From Cryoendolithus antarcticus (lineage: Eukaryota > Ascomycota > Dothideomycetes > Cladosporiales > Cladosporiaceae), in contig NAJO01000019.1 in assembly GCA_002077065.1 (NCBI GenBank), positions 496,001 to 560,000 on the forward strand: a stretch of DNA of 64,000 bases, in the 5' to 3' direction. The first letter of the stretch is position 1, and each line of letters opens with the position of its first letter. The position numbers and the translations under genes were made by a program. Shown piece after piece: positions 46,619 through 57,921 of this stretch. A model generated the notes under the pieces. It searched no databases. It had not been told where the DNA came from and saw only the letters and a list, made by a program, of their open reading frames with translations.

Positions 46619-47796
46619 TCAGTCCATGACCGGATCAACAATAACAGCATCAGGCACAGTCCTTTGTCTTCCCATAACCTGGAGCCACCCAGCATTCAGA
46701 CCGGGCCGCACACGCTCCAACAGCACGCGTGCTCGCACCGACCACTGCTCAGCGAGCGTCTTGTCCTTTTCGCGCAGACTGCCGGTCGCATCGATGTGTC
46801 TAAGACCGCAATCAGCGGCGGAGATGTATCCATGTGCAGCCCACTTGCACATGTCGAACGATTGCAGGCCTTCAGCCTCACACAAGCAAGCTAGCGACAG
46901 CCAGAATCAGGCGCCCGAAACTTCGTGACTCATGTGCCGGAGATACTTGCCAGCAGCCACTGTCTGACGATTGTCCAGAATAAACTCTGCGGCGTTGCTG
47001 AGACGGATCGGTGCCTCTCCTTTCGACAGCAAAATCAGCATCCTGGAGATGAGAAAGCGGCGACAGTCGCTTGCGAGGCGCTCGCGGGCTGGTAGAGAGC
47101 AGGTCGGGCAGGTGCAGATGAATCTGTTCATTAGCAAGGGCTGGCGCTGCGATATCACAAGGCACGGTGCTTCGCCATGGTACGTGAATGTGAGCTCTTG
47201 GTCTGTCAGGATCTTGCCCAAGTTGTAACCACGACAAGTTCCATCGCGGCTCCATACGAAGTGGATCTGTAAGATGTGTCAGTGTTCTGGACTAATCATG
47301 GAGCCGTCGGAGAAGACCCACATTGGCATTGCACGAATGATTGAACATGCTGAGGATCTTGAACACACCCCGTTCTCCTTTGGGGATAATTAGATGCAAA
47401 TTGACACTGACCCTGGCGCAGAATTCGAACCGCCATCGCTTGTCCGCATCTAGGATGAAAGGACGCCTTTGTGGGTTTATACGGTTGGGATGATCGAACG
47501 CCGTACGAAGGCTGTCGAACTTGCGCTTGTTACGGGCCGAGAGCCGCTGGTACTAGGCAATCAATTCGTCCTCCTGGCCAGCGTTCGAGCCGAAGAAGGT
47601 CAGCAACGGTCTATCTGTGAAGAGCAGTGTTGCTGGAGGGATGTCGCGCTTGGCGAAGACGCCGATGCCTCTTCCGCCGGCTGGACGACCTTCGAAGCAT
47701 GGACTCTGGATGCCTGGAAAGATGTCAGCCAAGTGCGAGGACGTAGAACGGCGCCAACTCACCGATGTCGATTGGTGCGAGCTGTACAGTTGTCAT
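46619..47796 (-). pseudogene. SET-domain methyltransferase-like gene with two in-frame stops
   Basis: Four exons can be traced: 47796-47763, 47713-47412, 47357-47322 and 47266-46619 (340 codons). SET features: GRPAGGRGIGVFAKRDIPPATLLF at the start, LSMFNHSCNAN (NHSC motif), KILTDQELTFTYHGEA (the ELTxxY end), and the post-SET FICTCPTC. Such proteins methylate lysines of histones or other proteins. Two stops interrupt this frame: TAG at 47555-47553 (ELIA*YQRLS, most simply CAG to TAG) and TGA at 46909-46907. No intron can remove the first. The second could be removed by a 39-nt GTCACG...CTAG intron with a CTGAT branch. Splice sites and frame are otherwise well kept, so decay would be recent. 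If the first stop is real, only about 65 residues would be made. Confidence 0.7.
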
Positions 47797-48600
47797 ATGT
47801 TGTTAGTGCTTGATGACAGTGAGAAGTGCGGTCCCTTGATGAAGTAGAGAGTGTCTTTTCATGTAGGCGGCGCACTTATAGCATCGGATTGCTCTTTGGA
47901 CTTGTCGACACGCTACTGAAAGCATAGAGATGAAGCTAGTGCTTTGTTGGACAAGATGCATTGCCCTGTGCTCCCGCTGGTAGTGAATGCAAGACTTGCA
48001 GGGGTGACTGAATTCATGGAAGCACACCAGCGTCCACAGGTCTGGAGGCAAGTGGGTTTGACGAGTCCGAGTGCCAGGAGTCATGCAATGTATGCCAAAT
48101 GACAAGCAATCTGAAGTATCGCTGCATCGCATGCTGGACCTCGACTTTTCTTGCACTTGTCCACCACTTGTCCACCACTCGTAGCTAATACAGTCAGCTC
48201 GAGCATTGGCAAGCCCTTACTTGGTCCGGGACGGTCACAGTTCGATTGACAACGCAGTGGGTGGAGGCGCCAGTACATGAGATTGTCAGGCTCACTCGTC
48301 CTTGGTGAGTATCGTAGGACAGATCACCACGCAGCCATCACTCAGTGCGCGAGAATAGCCTCACTCACTTGAGCTTTATCAGATGGTGAGTGTCCATCAT
48401 TGTGGAATACCCGTGCAGTCACGAGACGACCAGCACCAGGCCACAGGTTGCTCGTGGGTGGCATACCTGACAACATATCAGCTTAGTACCTTACTATTAC
48501 ACACTCTCCTACCTACAACAGCCTTTACCACGCACGTCGACAGCCCCCGACCGACTGGGAGCTACCAAACCGCAGATCCCGGTACCAACGACCGACCATG
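47797..48600. other. Intergenic with a short tandem repeat
   Basis: About 800 bp between divergent loci. Two perfect copies of an 11-bp unit (CACTTGTCCAC) lie at 48154-48175 with a partial third. No gene seen. Confidence 0.5.
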
Positions 48601-49779
48601 GCAAATGCTCGAGACATTCACAATGGCATGGCACTGCTCTCGTCCTACAACTTCGACAAGAAGCTGGTGAACAGCAGTGCCGAATACATCCAGCATCCTT
48701 CGCAGCGCGCAGACCCAACTGAGATCTTCAAAGAGCTTGTCGGGCTCATCCAGAGCTCGTTGCTCTCTCAATTCTGCGACGTCGATGAGGCAGCAGTAGC
48801 CGCGATCGCGCAGGAGACCGTCGCAGATCGTACCAGAACGACCTGAGTAGCGACCACCAACTATGAGGATGACAAAGCTGCGGTGTGGAAGAACATCAAG
48901 AACTTTAAGACCAAGAATCGTGACCGCGCCAAAACCCCTGTCTGGATATCGTCTAGGATGGAGCGTGTCGTCGCGAAACGTTACATGGACGTCCTACACC
49001 TCGTTCTCTACACGACCCGGGAGCGTCATCACTGCGAGCCTGGTGCTTTCAAGTCCGACAGGAAGGCTCCTCTCCCCCGCAGCCACATTCAAATGTTCGA
49101 CGAAGATCCAGAGATAATTGAGTGCGCTGCCGAGAAGGTACTAGAATTTCTCTATGATATGCAGATTTATGAGGTGGAGGATTGGACTGGACTGTACGGA
49201 CAGCCAGCGTGGCCTATCAGGCCAATTCATGCTGCTCAGCTTGACGACGCTATTAGGCGCTACGATCCCGCCAAGCTGGCCGACAGTCCTTGCGGCACTC
49301 TCAACTTCATCATCGCCGCTTCAGGGGAAGCGCTCGCCTCCCGCTCGTCAGTATGGGGTCGACGACCTGTCGCTTATCGAGACCAACTACTGCGAAAAGA
49401 TCAAGAAGGATCATCTCGGGAAGTGAGCTGGCTGGACCCGTTTCGCACGTCCCATCCCGAAAGAGATACTGATTGTCTTCCCAGCAAGTCCCACATCGTA
49501 GGTGTTCACTGGCAAGCCGGAGCCAAGAAGTGGATTGTGACCATACTCAACGAGAGAACCCAGAAGGTCGGCAGCGAAGACTTTGACAAGGGCAAGCACA
49601 CCCGCAGCCTGGTTGGACCCTGCATCGCCGACAATCTGGCAAAGACCAATAGCATCTCGAAGATTCGTCGCTATTGCACGTTCTACCGCGATCTGAGAGA
49701 CATCGTCAGGAGGGCTCCACTCAAGAAGAGGGGTCGTAAGCTGGCGGCGGAGAGGAGTCTATTTGTGAATGATGACTGA
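48601..49779 (+). pseudogene. Unknown protein, frame interrupted by TGA and probably frameshifted
   Basis: One frame runs from ATG 48601 (MANARDIHNGMALLSSYNFD) to 49779, 393 codons, broken only by TGA at 48844-48846. After the stop it reads VATTNYEDDKAAVWKNIKNF and continues open for nearly 310 codons. In 49350-49426 another frame (YGVDDLSLIETNYCEKIKKD) looks more protein-like and ends in an excellent intron (49425-49484, GTGAGC donor, ACTGAT branch, CCCAG). That intron rejoins the main frame at KSHIVGVHWQAGAKKWIVTIL, so a frameshift near 49345 is likely. The KSxxxGVxWxxxxKKWxV pattern resembles an AP2-type DNA-binding fold, a weak guess. Not recognised otherwise. I infer a damaged gene; a shorter functional product starting at an internal Met is possible. 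Confidence 0.45.
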
Positions 49780-50385
49780 GTGGGTGGACGAGGCTAGCGG
49801 CAGGACTGAGGCGAATTCTCTTGATCTGTGGCGATGGTACTGTCTACAAATGCTGACCACAGTCCTTAGTGTCAGGTGTGACTCTCCTGAGACAGGCCTG
49901 GTGGGCGGTGATAGCACAGGCAGATTGGAAGACAGCCATTGGAGTGAGAGGTGACCATTGGGAGGCGGTGGGCGGAATGAGAGTAGTCCTCCACGAGCAT
50001 GCCACACTTCAAATGATTATGACACATGCCGAGTATACCTAGACTAGACCATAGATATCTTTGCTTTGCTAGTGGATACTGATGGCAATGCTTGAGCTGC
50101 CAAATTTCTCTCGTCCTGACTTTGCATCAGCGCGTGGTGCCATGCTGCACACCCGGCGAAAGTATTGCCGTAAAGCTAAAGATAAAGTACCACAACGCGG
50201 GCGATCATCCTAGTGATGTCTGAGGAAGGGTATACGCCATGTTCTTGCCGTTCGGTGTATTTCACGATCCCAGTATTGTTGAATTCGCGTGAAACAGAAG
50301 CCACGAACTCCATCACTTCCTTTACGATCCATCGCAAGACATACCCGTTCAACTTTCAATGCATCCACCCTCCTAACCCAACGCG
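49780..50385. other. Intergenic, no gene seen
   Basis: About 600 bp holding the promoter of the queuine tRNA-ribosyltransferase gene. No site named. Confidence 0.45.
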
Positions 50386-52009
50386 ATGCCCGCCGCCCTG
50401 CCTGCCGACTCTATGCCGCCAAAGCCCTCAGCTTTGACCTTTACGCTCCTGGCGAGATGCTCCGTACTACCGCCATCAATTCAAAAATACCATTAAATCC
50501 ACTGACCATCCAACAGACAACCAAAGCACGCGCCTCTCTTCTCACGCTCCCTCACGGCGATGTCAAACTCCCGATCTTCATGCCCGTAGCCACACAAGCC
50601 TCGCTAAAGGGTCTCACGCCCAAGCAACTAGGGGACACGGGCTGTGGGCTGTGTTTGAACAATACATATCATTTGTACGTTTAAAGCTCGACTGTCTGAT
50701 AAACCTTCGTACACGTCGCATTTTTTTTCTACATCACCACGGGACTTCGCGACGCGTTACCTGCGTTACAAAGCACTCGAGATCGACTCAACGGAATGAC
50801 TAGCTAATCGGTTGCGTTCAGAGGCCTGAAGCCAGGGCAAAAGGTCCTCGATGCCGTGGGTGGCGCGCACAAGTTGCAGGGATGGAAGGGTAACATTCTT
50901 ACAGGTGAGACGATTGAGTGACCACGAAGTTATGACACAGTGGACTAACGACGATCCAGATAGCGGAGGGTAAGCAGGGTCTGATCTGCTCGAACAAGAG
51001 GACACAGGGCTGACAAGGAGCACGTCTAGCTTCCAGATGGTGTCACTACTCCACCTAGCCACCGTGACAGAAGCAGGTGTCGAGTTCCTCTCTCCGCATG
51101 ACAAATCCCCAATGTATGCGCTCCAACCCAATTTTCAGGCCTGTCGCAATTCCCCTGATCCTATCCTATTCTAGGCTACTGACCCCAGAGCACTCCATCT
51201 CCCTCCAAAACTCCATAGGCTCCGACATCATCATGCAACTAGACGATGTAATAGCCACGACCTCGCCCGACCACGCCCGGATCAAAGAAGCCACCGATCG
51301 ATCGGTACGATGGCTAGACCGCTGTATAGCCGCGCACAAGAAGCCCGAATCGCAAAACCTCTTCTGCATCATCCAAGGCGGACTGGATCTAGAGCTGCGC
51401 AAGCAATGTTGTATAGACATGGTAGCGAGAGACACACCAGGAATCGCTATCGGGGGGCTGAGTGGCGGAGAAGCGAAGGATGCTTATTGTAAGGTCGTGT
51501 CAACGTGTACTGATATGCTGCCAGCGGGAAAGCCGAGGTATGTCATGGGTGTTGGGTATCCGGAAGATCTTGTTGTGAGCGTGGCGTTGGGAGCGGACAT
51601 GTTCGACTGTGTCTGGCCGACCCGTACAGCGCGCTTCGGCAATGCTGTGACGGACTTTGGCGTCTTGAATCTACGACATGCCAGCTTCGCCGAAGACTTT
51701 CGGCCTGTTGAAGAGGGGTGTGAGTGCAAGATTTGTTCGCCTAGTGAAAGTGGCGGGCTCGGAGTGACGAGGGCGTTTGTGTATCATACTGCCGCGAAGG
51801 AGACGGTGGGAGCGCATTTGCTGAGCATGCATAATGTGTTCTATCAGCTCGGTTTGATGAAGAGGATCAGGCAGGCGATACTGGAAGACCGCTATCCAGA
51901 GTTGCTGAAGGCATACTTCCGAAAGCTGTATGCTGGGGAGAAGTCGAAGTATCCAGATTGGGCGATTGGTGCGCTGAAAGAAGTTGGGGTCGATCTGATG
52001 CAAGATTGA
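50386..52009 (+). CDS. Queuine tRNA-ribosyltransferase catalytic subunit (TGT/QTRT1), 6 exons with a 10-nt microexon
   Basis: The enzyme swaps guanine for queuine at the wobble position of tRNAs for Asp, Asn, His and Tyr. Exons 50386-50463, 50517-50674, 50822-50904, 50960-50969, 51030-51113 and 51175-52009 give 415 residues. The N-terminus [26 protein letters not shown] is typical. DSGGFQM, the conserved guanine-pocket motif with an active-site Asp, is rebuilt across three exons, the middle one only 10 nt. [23 protein letters not shown] and [12 protein letters not shown] (nucleophile Asp) follow. CECKIC plus a downstream His bind zinc. Start 50386 was chosen because the first exon in this frame carries the conserved N-terminus. 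It ends 64 bp from the convergent GNAT gene. Confidence 0.93.
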
Positions 52010-52073
52010 TGGAGTATCCGGCCAAATGCGCGGATCCCTGCCACTGCCAAAGGCTTCGATCATGGAGAAGATA

Positions 52074-53239
52074 TCAATCATCGCCAATCCCAGGCGCGCT
52101 GATCTGCTGCACCATATCGATCCACCCGCCTCCGCCGAACTGCGCCTTACTAGGGCCCTGACTCTCGAAACCTAGGGCCGTGTAAAACGGTACCAGATGC
52201 TCGTGCGCGATCAATGCCACCCTCTCTGCAACGTCTTGGACCTGCAGACGTGCAACGAAGGCTTTGATTAGCGTCTTGCCGAGTCCCTGACCCTGGAACT
52301 TTGGCAGAACAGCGAGTGAGTGGATGCACACGGTGCGGCCAAGCTCTTTGTGGCCAGGCGTGGCATCCGGAGGCGAGTCAGGAGAAGGTATTGCCATGTC
52401 ATCGTCGGTGACGACGGCATTAGTTGTCTTAGTGGCGATGATGTGCCCGAGCAGTACTTGCTTGCGCTCTGGGGCGCCACTGTACACCGGGGCGGAAGTA
52501 CTAGCCGTAGCGATGTCGGAGCCTGTATGCGAGGTGTAGATGCCGAGCGTCAGCTCAGGGCATACTCTAATTCGATATTGAATCTGTGAGCAGTGTTGTT
52601 GTCAGTCTAACACATTGTGCGTCTCCAGCAATGACGGTATGCATAATCTGGCAGGCGCGCGAGGTCACACAGAGCCAGGAACAGCGCGTTTGGAGCGGCA
52701 CGGAGCGAGTACCCTGCTGCAGCTCATGCAGCATCTGTATGCCCCAGAAACGCCAAGAGTGAGTGTAATGACTGCTTTCAGTCATTTGCCACGTGCCATT
52801 GTGCTGCTGTAAGCTGGAGCAAACGTTGCGGTGGCCAACACATACATGTCACGGAGAGTGGTGTAAGCTGCTGCTATTGCCATCATCGCCGCCGCCGCCG
52901 CCTTCTGGTTCACAGTCACGGGTGGAATAGATAGGGGCCGCTTACCTTTTCTTTGCTCGCTCGCTCCTGTGGCGGAAATGTTGCCTCTTCGATGATGTTG
53001 CAGCTGTCAACCTCGCTTATGACGAGGGTCTGTGTGTAAGGGTGGAGGTCATCGCGCTTAGAACGCGGGGCTCGTCGCCTCGCTAGTCTGTTGAACATGA
53101 TGTTCTCGTCGTCGGCTGACATTGATGATTCTACTGGACCGTCAATGCCTTCTTGCTGAGGCTGGTCACTATCTTCGTCGTTCGCTTCAATTGGTCTAAG
53201 ATCGGGTATGTTGTTTTCCGGGACTAGCTCCTGTGGCAT
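52074..53239 (-). CDS. GNAT N-acetyltransferase (polyamine/arylalkylamine, Paa1-like), 2 exons
   Basis: Exons 53239-52946 and 52583-52074 give 267 residues. The first 65 residues are acidic and disordered. DDLHPYTQTLVISEVDSCNIIEEATFPPQERASKEK joins IQYRIRVCPELTLGIYTS, the pattern of fungal polyamine acetyltransferases (Paa1, serotonin N-acetyltransferase type). The acetyl-CoA site is CIHSLAVLPKFQGQGLGKTL (Q-x-x-G-x-G), then ALIAHEHLVPFYTALGF. It would acetylate polyamines or arylalkylamines with acetyl-CoA in the cytosol. The intron is 362 nt, unusually long here, but the join is in phase and matches the family, so no extra exon is needed. It contains a GCC-repeat stretch near 52887-52901. 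Confidence 0.85.
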
Positions 53240-54141
53240 GTTGGTGATGCAGTGAGCAGTGAAGCTCTGGCTTCACGGAGCAATTGATGCGATGATGCCT
53301 GATGTGGTCGCACAGGAATCAATGTAGCCGAGCCGCGTCAAGGAGATATATCCATTGGCTAATGTCAGTACATGTGCATTAGCTCAGCGCGTGTCGTTAA
53401 TGCAGTATGTTGCGCAGCTGTCTTAGAGCTACTGCAATGTTGTGATGGTGGAGATGTCAAGCTAGTTTCTGCATGCATTCACACTGATACCCTTCCTAGT
53501 GAACTACAACCATATGCGTCGAAGTGAGGTGATGATATGAGGCGCGATATTGAAGTGGGGCGGCGGGCTGCTGGCAGGGAGCGGAACGAACCCCGCCGCC
53601 GCCGCTTGATGATGCCTTGCGGAAAGCTGCATTACATGACCTTGAGGCATGCGCCAGCAAGACGACCAGGTCACCGGTACATAGAATCGTAGGACCAGAC
53701 AGCGAATCAGACTCCCACAGCATCCTCCACCGCCTTTCCTGCCAACTGCAATAGAAGAGTAGGCGTAGTTCAGAACACTTCACTCTATACCAGTACGCGT
53801 TCCACATCTAAAGCCTCGCCACAGAGAACCAAGTCGGACAGTCCTTCTACGGACGACTTCACTCTTCCATCCGCTTAGACAGACGTGAGCGGTCATGTGC
53901 CCATCGAATTAGGCAGGAAGGAACGATTTACTTGCAAGTGAAGTGAGGTTAGAATAGTCCACCCACACAAGCGGCGTCTCTCCCATTCAAGCCACCGTCA
54001 AAACATCCGGGTGTCACTTGAATCGACCCAACTCCATCTTCGACGACTCCTTCAAGCCTCGTGCATAACGGTACGAGGGTGGATTGCGCAAGGTCCCGAT
54101 CATTCACCCGACTGGCGACAACAACACACATACTTGCCAAA
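53240..54141. other. Intergenic, no gene seen
   Basis: About 900 bp between divergent GNAT and DDI1 genes; promoter region for both, including the DDI1 leader. No site named. Confidence 0.45.
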
Positions 54142-55683
54142 ATGTAAGTACAACCACCCTCTCCCTCCAGCTAGTCTGCGACACCATCATTACGTCTCAC
54201 GGTCAGACCATTCCAGTGTGTCACTTGTACTAATCCAGATTCAGGCCTCGCATATCAATATCCGTCGTGGCCCCCTCCCACCCATCAGACCAGGAGATCC
54301 TGAATCTCGATCTTCCACCCGCACTCTCCATAGGCGACTTGAAAGGCTTCGTCAATGCAGAGACCAACATCCCGCAAGAGCAACAGCACTTCTACCTCAA
54401 CAACGTCGAACTCCAGCCCGACTCGAAGAGTCTTGACGATGCGGGAGTGAAGGACGGGGACATGCTAGCAATGCTTAGGCGTCAACAGCAATCTACCACG
54501 GGCAACGGCATGGGCGGACAACGGCGAGCACAGCGGGCGCCTCAGCAACAGAGCTCAAGTCCAGGTCGCATGCGACCAGAGGAGATCGAAACAACTCGGC
54601 TCAGTCTACTAGGCAATGCTGGTGCGATGGCACAGGTCAGGGAACAGCGGCCTGCGCTTGCAGAAGCTATCAACGACCCAAATCGCTTCCGAGAAGCCTG
54701 GGTTGAGATGGAGCGCGTGGACAGAGATCGTGAGGAGGAGCGGTTGGAGCAGATGCGGTTATTGAACGAGGATCCATTCAATGAGGACGCACAGCGGAAG
54801 ATCGAGGAGATGATCCGGCAGCAGAGTGTGCAGGAGAACTTGCAGCATGCGTATGAGCATAATCCTGAAGGTCCGTCCTCTTCGCCACTGTTCGCCACAG
54901 TCGCACAGTACTGACAAATTCCCAGTCTTCGGTCGTGTGACTATGCTCTACATCCCCGTCACAGTAAACCGCACGCCCATCAAAGCGTTCGTCGACTCTG
55001 GCGCTCAAACGACGATCATGTCTCCCTCCTGTGCAGAAACGTGCGGCATCATGCGTCTAATCGACAAGCGTTACTCCGGCGTCGCGCACGGTGTAGGCAC
55101 AGCTCAGATTCTCGGTCGTGTTCACTCGGCAGACATCAAGATCGGCAACCAGAACATGGCCTGCTCTTTTACTGTCATGGAGGGGAAAGATGTCGATTTG
55201 CTGCTAGGACTAGATATGCTCAAGCGATTCCAGGGCATCATCGACCTGAGGAAGAACCAGCTGATCTTTGGCGAGGACAACGCGGTCGACTTCCTGGGAG
55301 AAGCAGATATCCCGAAGTCCTTCGAAGCTGCGCAAGCCAATGAGCCCACTGTCCCTGGGCCGAATGGGACTGAAATCGGCGCTGAGACTGGCACGGTGAA
55401 GAAGACTGGTGCAGCATCTTCATCTACGTCCTCCGCTGCGCCAACAACAAACGGTAACTTCGGCGGTGCTGGCCACACAACTGGCACATCTGCATCAAGT
55501 TCTGGCAAGGCTGCTGCGTCTTCTACGCCCGCGCCGGCCGCGCAACCTGCACGGACGGAGTACCCCAAAGAAGCGATAGACTCGCTTGTTGGGTTAGGCT
55601 TCTCCAGACCACAGGCTATTGCTGCGTTGGATGCTTGTGGTGGGAATGTGGAGTATGCTGCGGGCTTGCTGTTCCAGAGCTGA
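54142..55683 (+). CDS. DDI1: DNA damage-inducible protein 1 (ubiquitin shuttle/aspartic protease), 3 exons
   Basis: Ddi1 carries ubiquitinated proteins to the proteasome and cleaves some of them. Exons 54142-54143, 54245-54870 and 54926-55683 give 461 residues. The start codon is split: AT before the first intron, G after it (MPRISISVVAPSHPSDQ). Domains: ubiquitin-like at 1-78, helical HDD region about 110-205, retroviral-type protease at about 212-330 with FVDSGAQTTIMSP (catalytic Asp) and LLLGLDMLKRF, a Ser/Thr/Ala linker, and a UBA domain at the end (YPKEAIDSLVGLGFSRPQAIAALDACGGNVEYA). Length is normal. The protease repeat is the family's own domain, not a retroelement. Confidence 0.95.
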
Positions 55684-56552
55684 GAGGCTGCGCGCGACTA
55701 GAAGGGAGTGGAGTCTTGGGCAAGTCGATGATGGGAGAGTGCAAGGTTTTGCTCGGTGGGTACCGCATTTGCTCTGTGCGCATACGACGCGCGGTAGTCG
55801 AATGAGGCTACGATGGCACGTTGAGAGGCAACTGCTGTATGCGATGACATGGACGTTTTGATGACTGCATGGAGTTGTATGATGGTCACGATAACATAAT
55901 TTGGCGATAGCTGCATGACTTCAAAGATTGACCGTGGTCCTGATTCGAATTATCTGCCTTTGCATGTTGAACCATGTCCGCACGTGTTCATGAGTCTCGC
56001 GCTAGTAGTGAGAGAATCCAGGTAGGGTACAACCTTGCTGCATACAAGTGGGTGCAACTCAAGGCTATCTACTGACAGCCGATATACCACCCTCCCGTTA
56101 CAGACGTGAGTCATATACCTTTTCAAGTCCCTTCATTCCGTCGCTGCCTCTGGCTCGACCGAGTCGCCGCCCTCCACGTCAGATCACCCAGGCCACATGC
56201 ATACTGGCCCATTCCTCCGCTCCTGTGAGTGCTCTGAGTGGGCTTTTGAGATCTGTTTGTGATGTGCTGAGGAAAGGTGTGAGTAGTTCCAGCACGTCCT
56301 TCGCCCTCCATGGTCGTCCGCCCGGTCCACGAGAGGCTGAATGCTTCCTCTACTGCTTGATCCAGCTTGGTGACGGTAGTGGTACAGTCTCCGGGGCTTC
56401 AGGCAGTCATGTGCTACATCTCGAGGGCAGCGCCGGCTTCGTAGCGGCGATCGGTACCGGTCGTCATACGGCTTTCGCCACCCTGACCCTAAGGTCTGGC
56501 TGACTTCCACCATGCCTAGCTCTGTACTTCTCAGGGTCCAGCCGTGCTCGCC
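55684..56552. other. Intergenic between convergent genes
   Basis: About 870 bp between DDI1 and the gene on the minus strand. Open frames near 56050-56510 show no recognisable domain. Nothing supported. Confidence 0.4.
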
Positions 56553-57921
56553 TCAGTCGTCCGCAGCAAGGAGCTGCGGATCGATCTGCATCACACTGCC
56601 GTCGCCGTTCAAACGCTGTGAGCCGGTGTCTGGAATGGAGAGGCTGTCGTCCGCGTGGTCGCCCTTGTCAATCGTCTCGTCCATACCGATACCCTCGTCC
56701 TCAGGCGTGGCTGCCCACTCCACAACCGGCTCATCGTCCTCCACGATCTCATCATCATCGTCAGCCGATGCGTCAGCAGCAACGTCGTCCTCTTCAACCT
56801 GTGTCTGCGCCTGCTGCGCGGCCTCAGCTGCCGCAGCGCGGGCGTTCCTCCGCGCCCAGATACCACTGGCACGAAGTTTGGTCTTCCGATAAAGCATCAG
56901 CGTCGCCTCCTTCTTCGCAACACTATTCGTCTTCGCGATGATGTCTGCGATGCGTGGACCGAGGTAGGAGCGGATGAAGGTTCACCTTCTCGGACTTGAG
57001 CTTCTTTGCTTTCGGATCCCAAACAGTGACACGCCAGCACTCTTTCTGCTTCTCGAAGAGACCACGGGCATTGGATGGCCTGTCTGAGTGTTAATTCCTT
57101 GCGTGTGAAGAGGATTAGGAGACTGGGAACATGCGCACTTACTTGCCCAGCCACTTCCTCGTCAGCTTCTCGATTTCACGCGTCTCCTCGGCGGTGAGAT
57201 CCTCCGCCCGATAACGAGCACCGTCCCACCCCTCGCCACTCAGCTCCTCGAACAAGAAGTACACCAACTCCCTCGGGTCTTCGGAGTCTTCAAGCTCATT
57301 AAAACGCCCACGCATCTCCTCGAGCTTATCTTTGTACTCGTCCTTCAGCGCCCACTTGGCGCCCTCGCCATAGCCTTGGATATCGTACATCTCGGTGTCG
57401 ACAACAAGCTCATACAGCTTCTCTGTGACCTCCTCCACGATCTCCTTCCCGAAATCGTACCACTTGATGTGGCGATGCGAGTCAGGAGCAACGCCGCCTT
57501 CCTTAGCCGCGCAGGGCGAATATGTGATGTACTCCCGGCCATTGAACATGATCATAGCGCGAATTTGATCGATTCTCTTGGCGTAGGGACGCTTCATGTC
57601 CTCGGAGATGTAGAAGGGCTGCACATCGTGGTCGCGGCACATGCTGGCATGTTGCTTGATGCGTTGAGCGGAAGCCTCGTTACCAGAGGGCCAGTTCGTG
57701 GTGCCGATGCGTGCGCACCGCATGCGGTTGTTCAAAGGGTCTTCGAGGCAGGCGAGGATCGCTGTTGCTCCCTCTTGGTCTTTATTCATGAGCTCGATGT
57801 CGCTGGCGAGGAACTTGAAGACTCTTCTGAACTGTGTCTTCGGATTGATGTGGGCTGCGGTTGCGGGATCGAAGGAGACTTCGCCATTTGGATGGATCTT
57901 GGTGAACATCGCGTCCGCCAT
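56553..57921 (-). CDS. Conserved fungal protein of unknown function, frameshifted near its C-terminal third
   Basis: Exon 1 (57921-57143) encodes MADAMFTKIHPNGEVSFDPA..., with QFRRVFKFLASDIELMNKDQEGA and a Glu/Asp-rich helical part ending EIEKLTRKWLGK. A 63-nt intron leads to exon 2 from 57079 (PSNARGLFEKQKECWRVTVWDPKAKKLKSEK). At about 56980-56977 the frame shifts: continuing in phase stops at TAG 56925-56923 (311 residues). The frame one base on reads FIRSYLGPRIADIIAKTNSVAKKEATLMLYRKTKL and a long acidic tail to 56553. The shifted part is clearly a natural continuation (about 460 residues in total). Mutation, sequencing error or programmed +1 shift at CTT-C are possible. No known domain recognised. 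Start 57921 has good context; an in-frame ATG at 58104 adds unconserved sequence. Confidence 0.7.

Noticed and set aside
54926..55300. Retroviral-type aspartic protease motif suggesting a retroelement
   Set aside because: It is the normal protease domain of Ddi1, flanked by ubiquitin-like and UBA domains.
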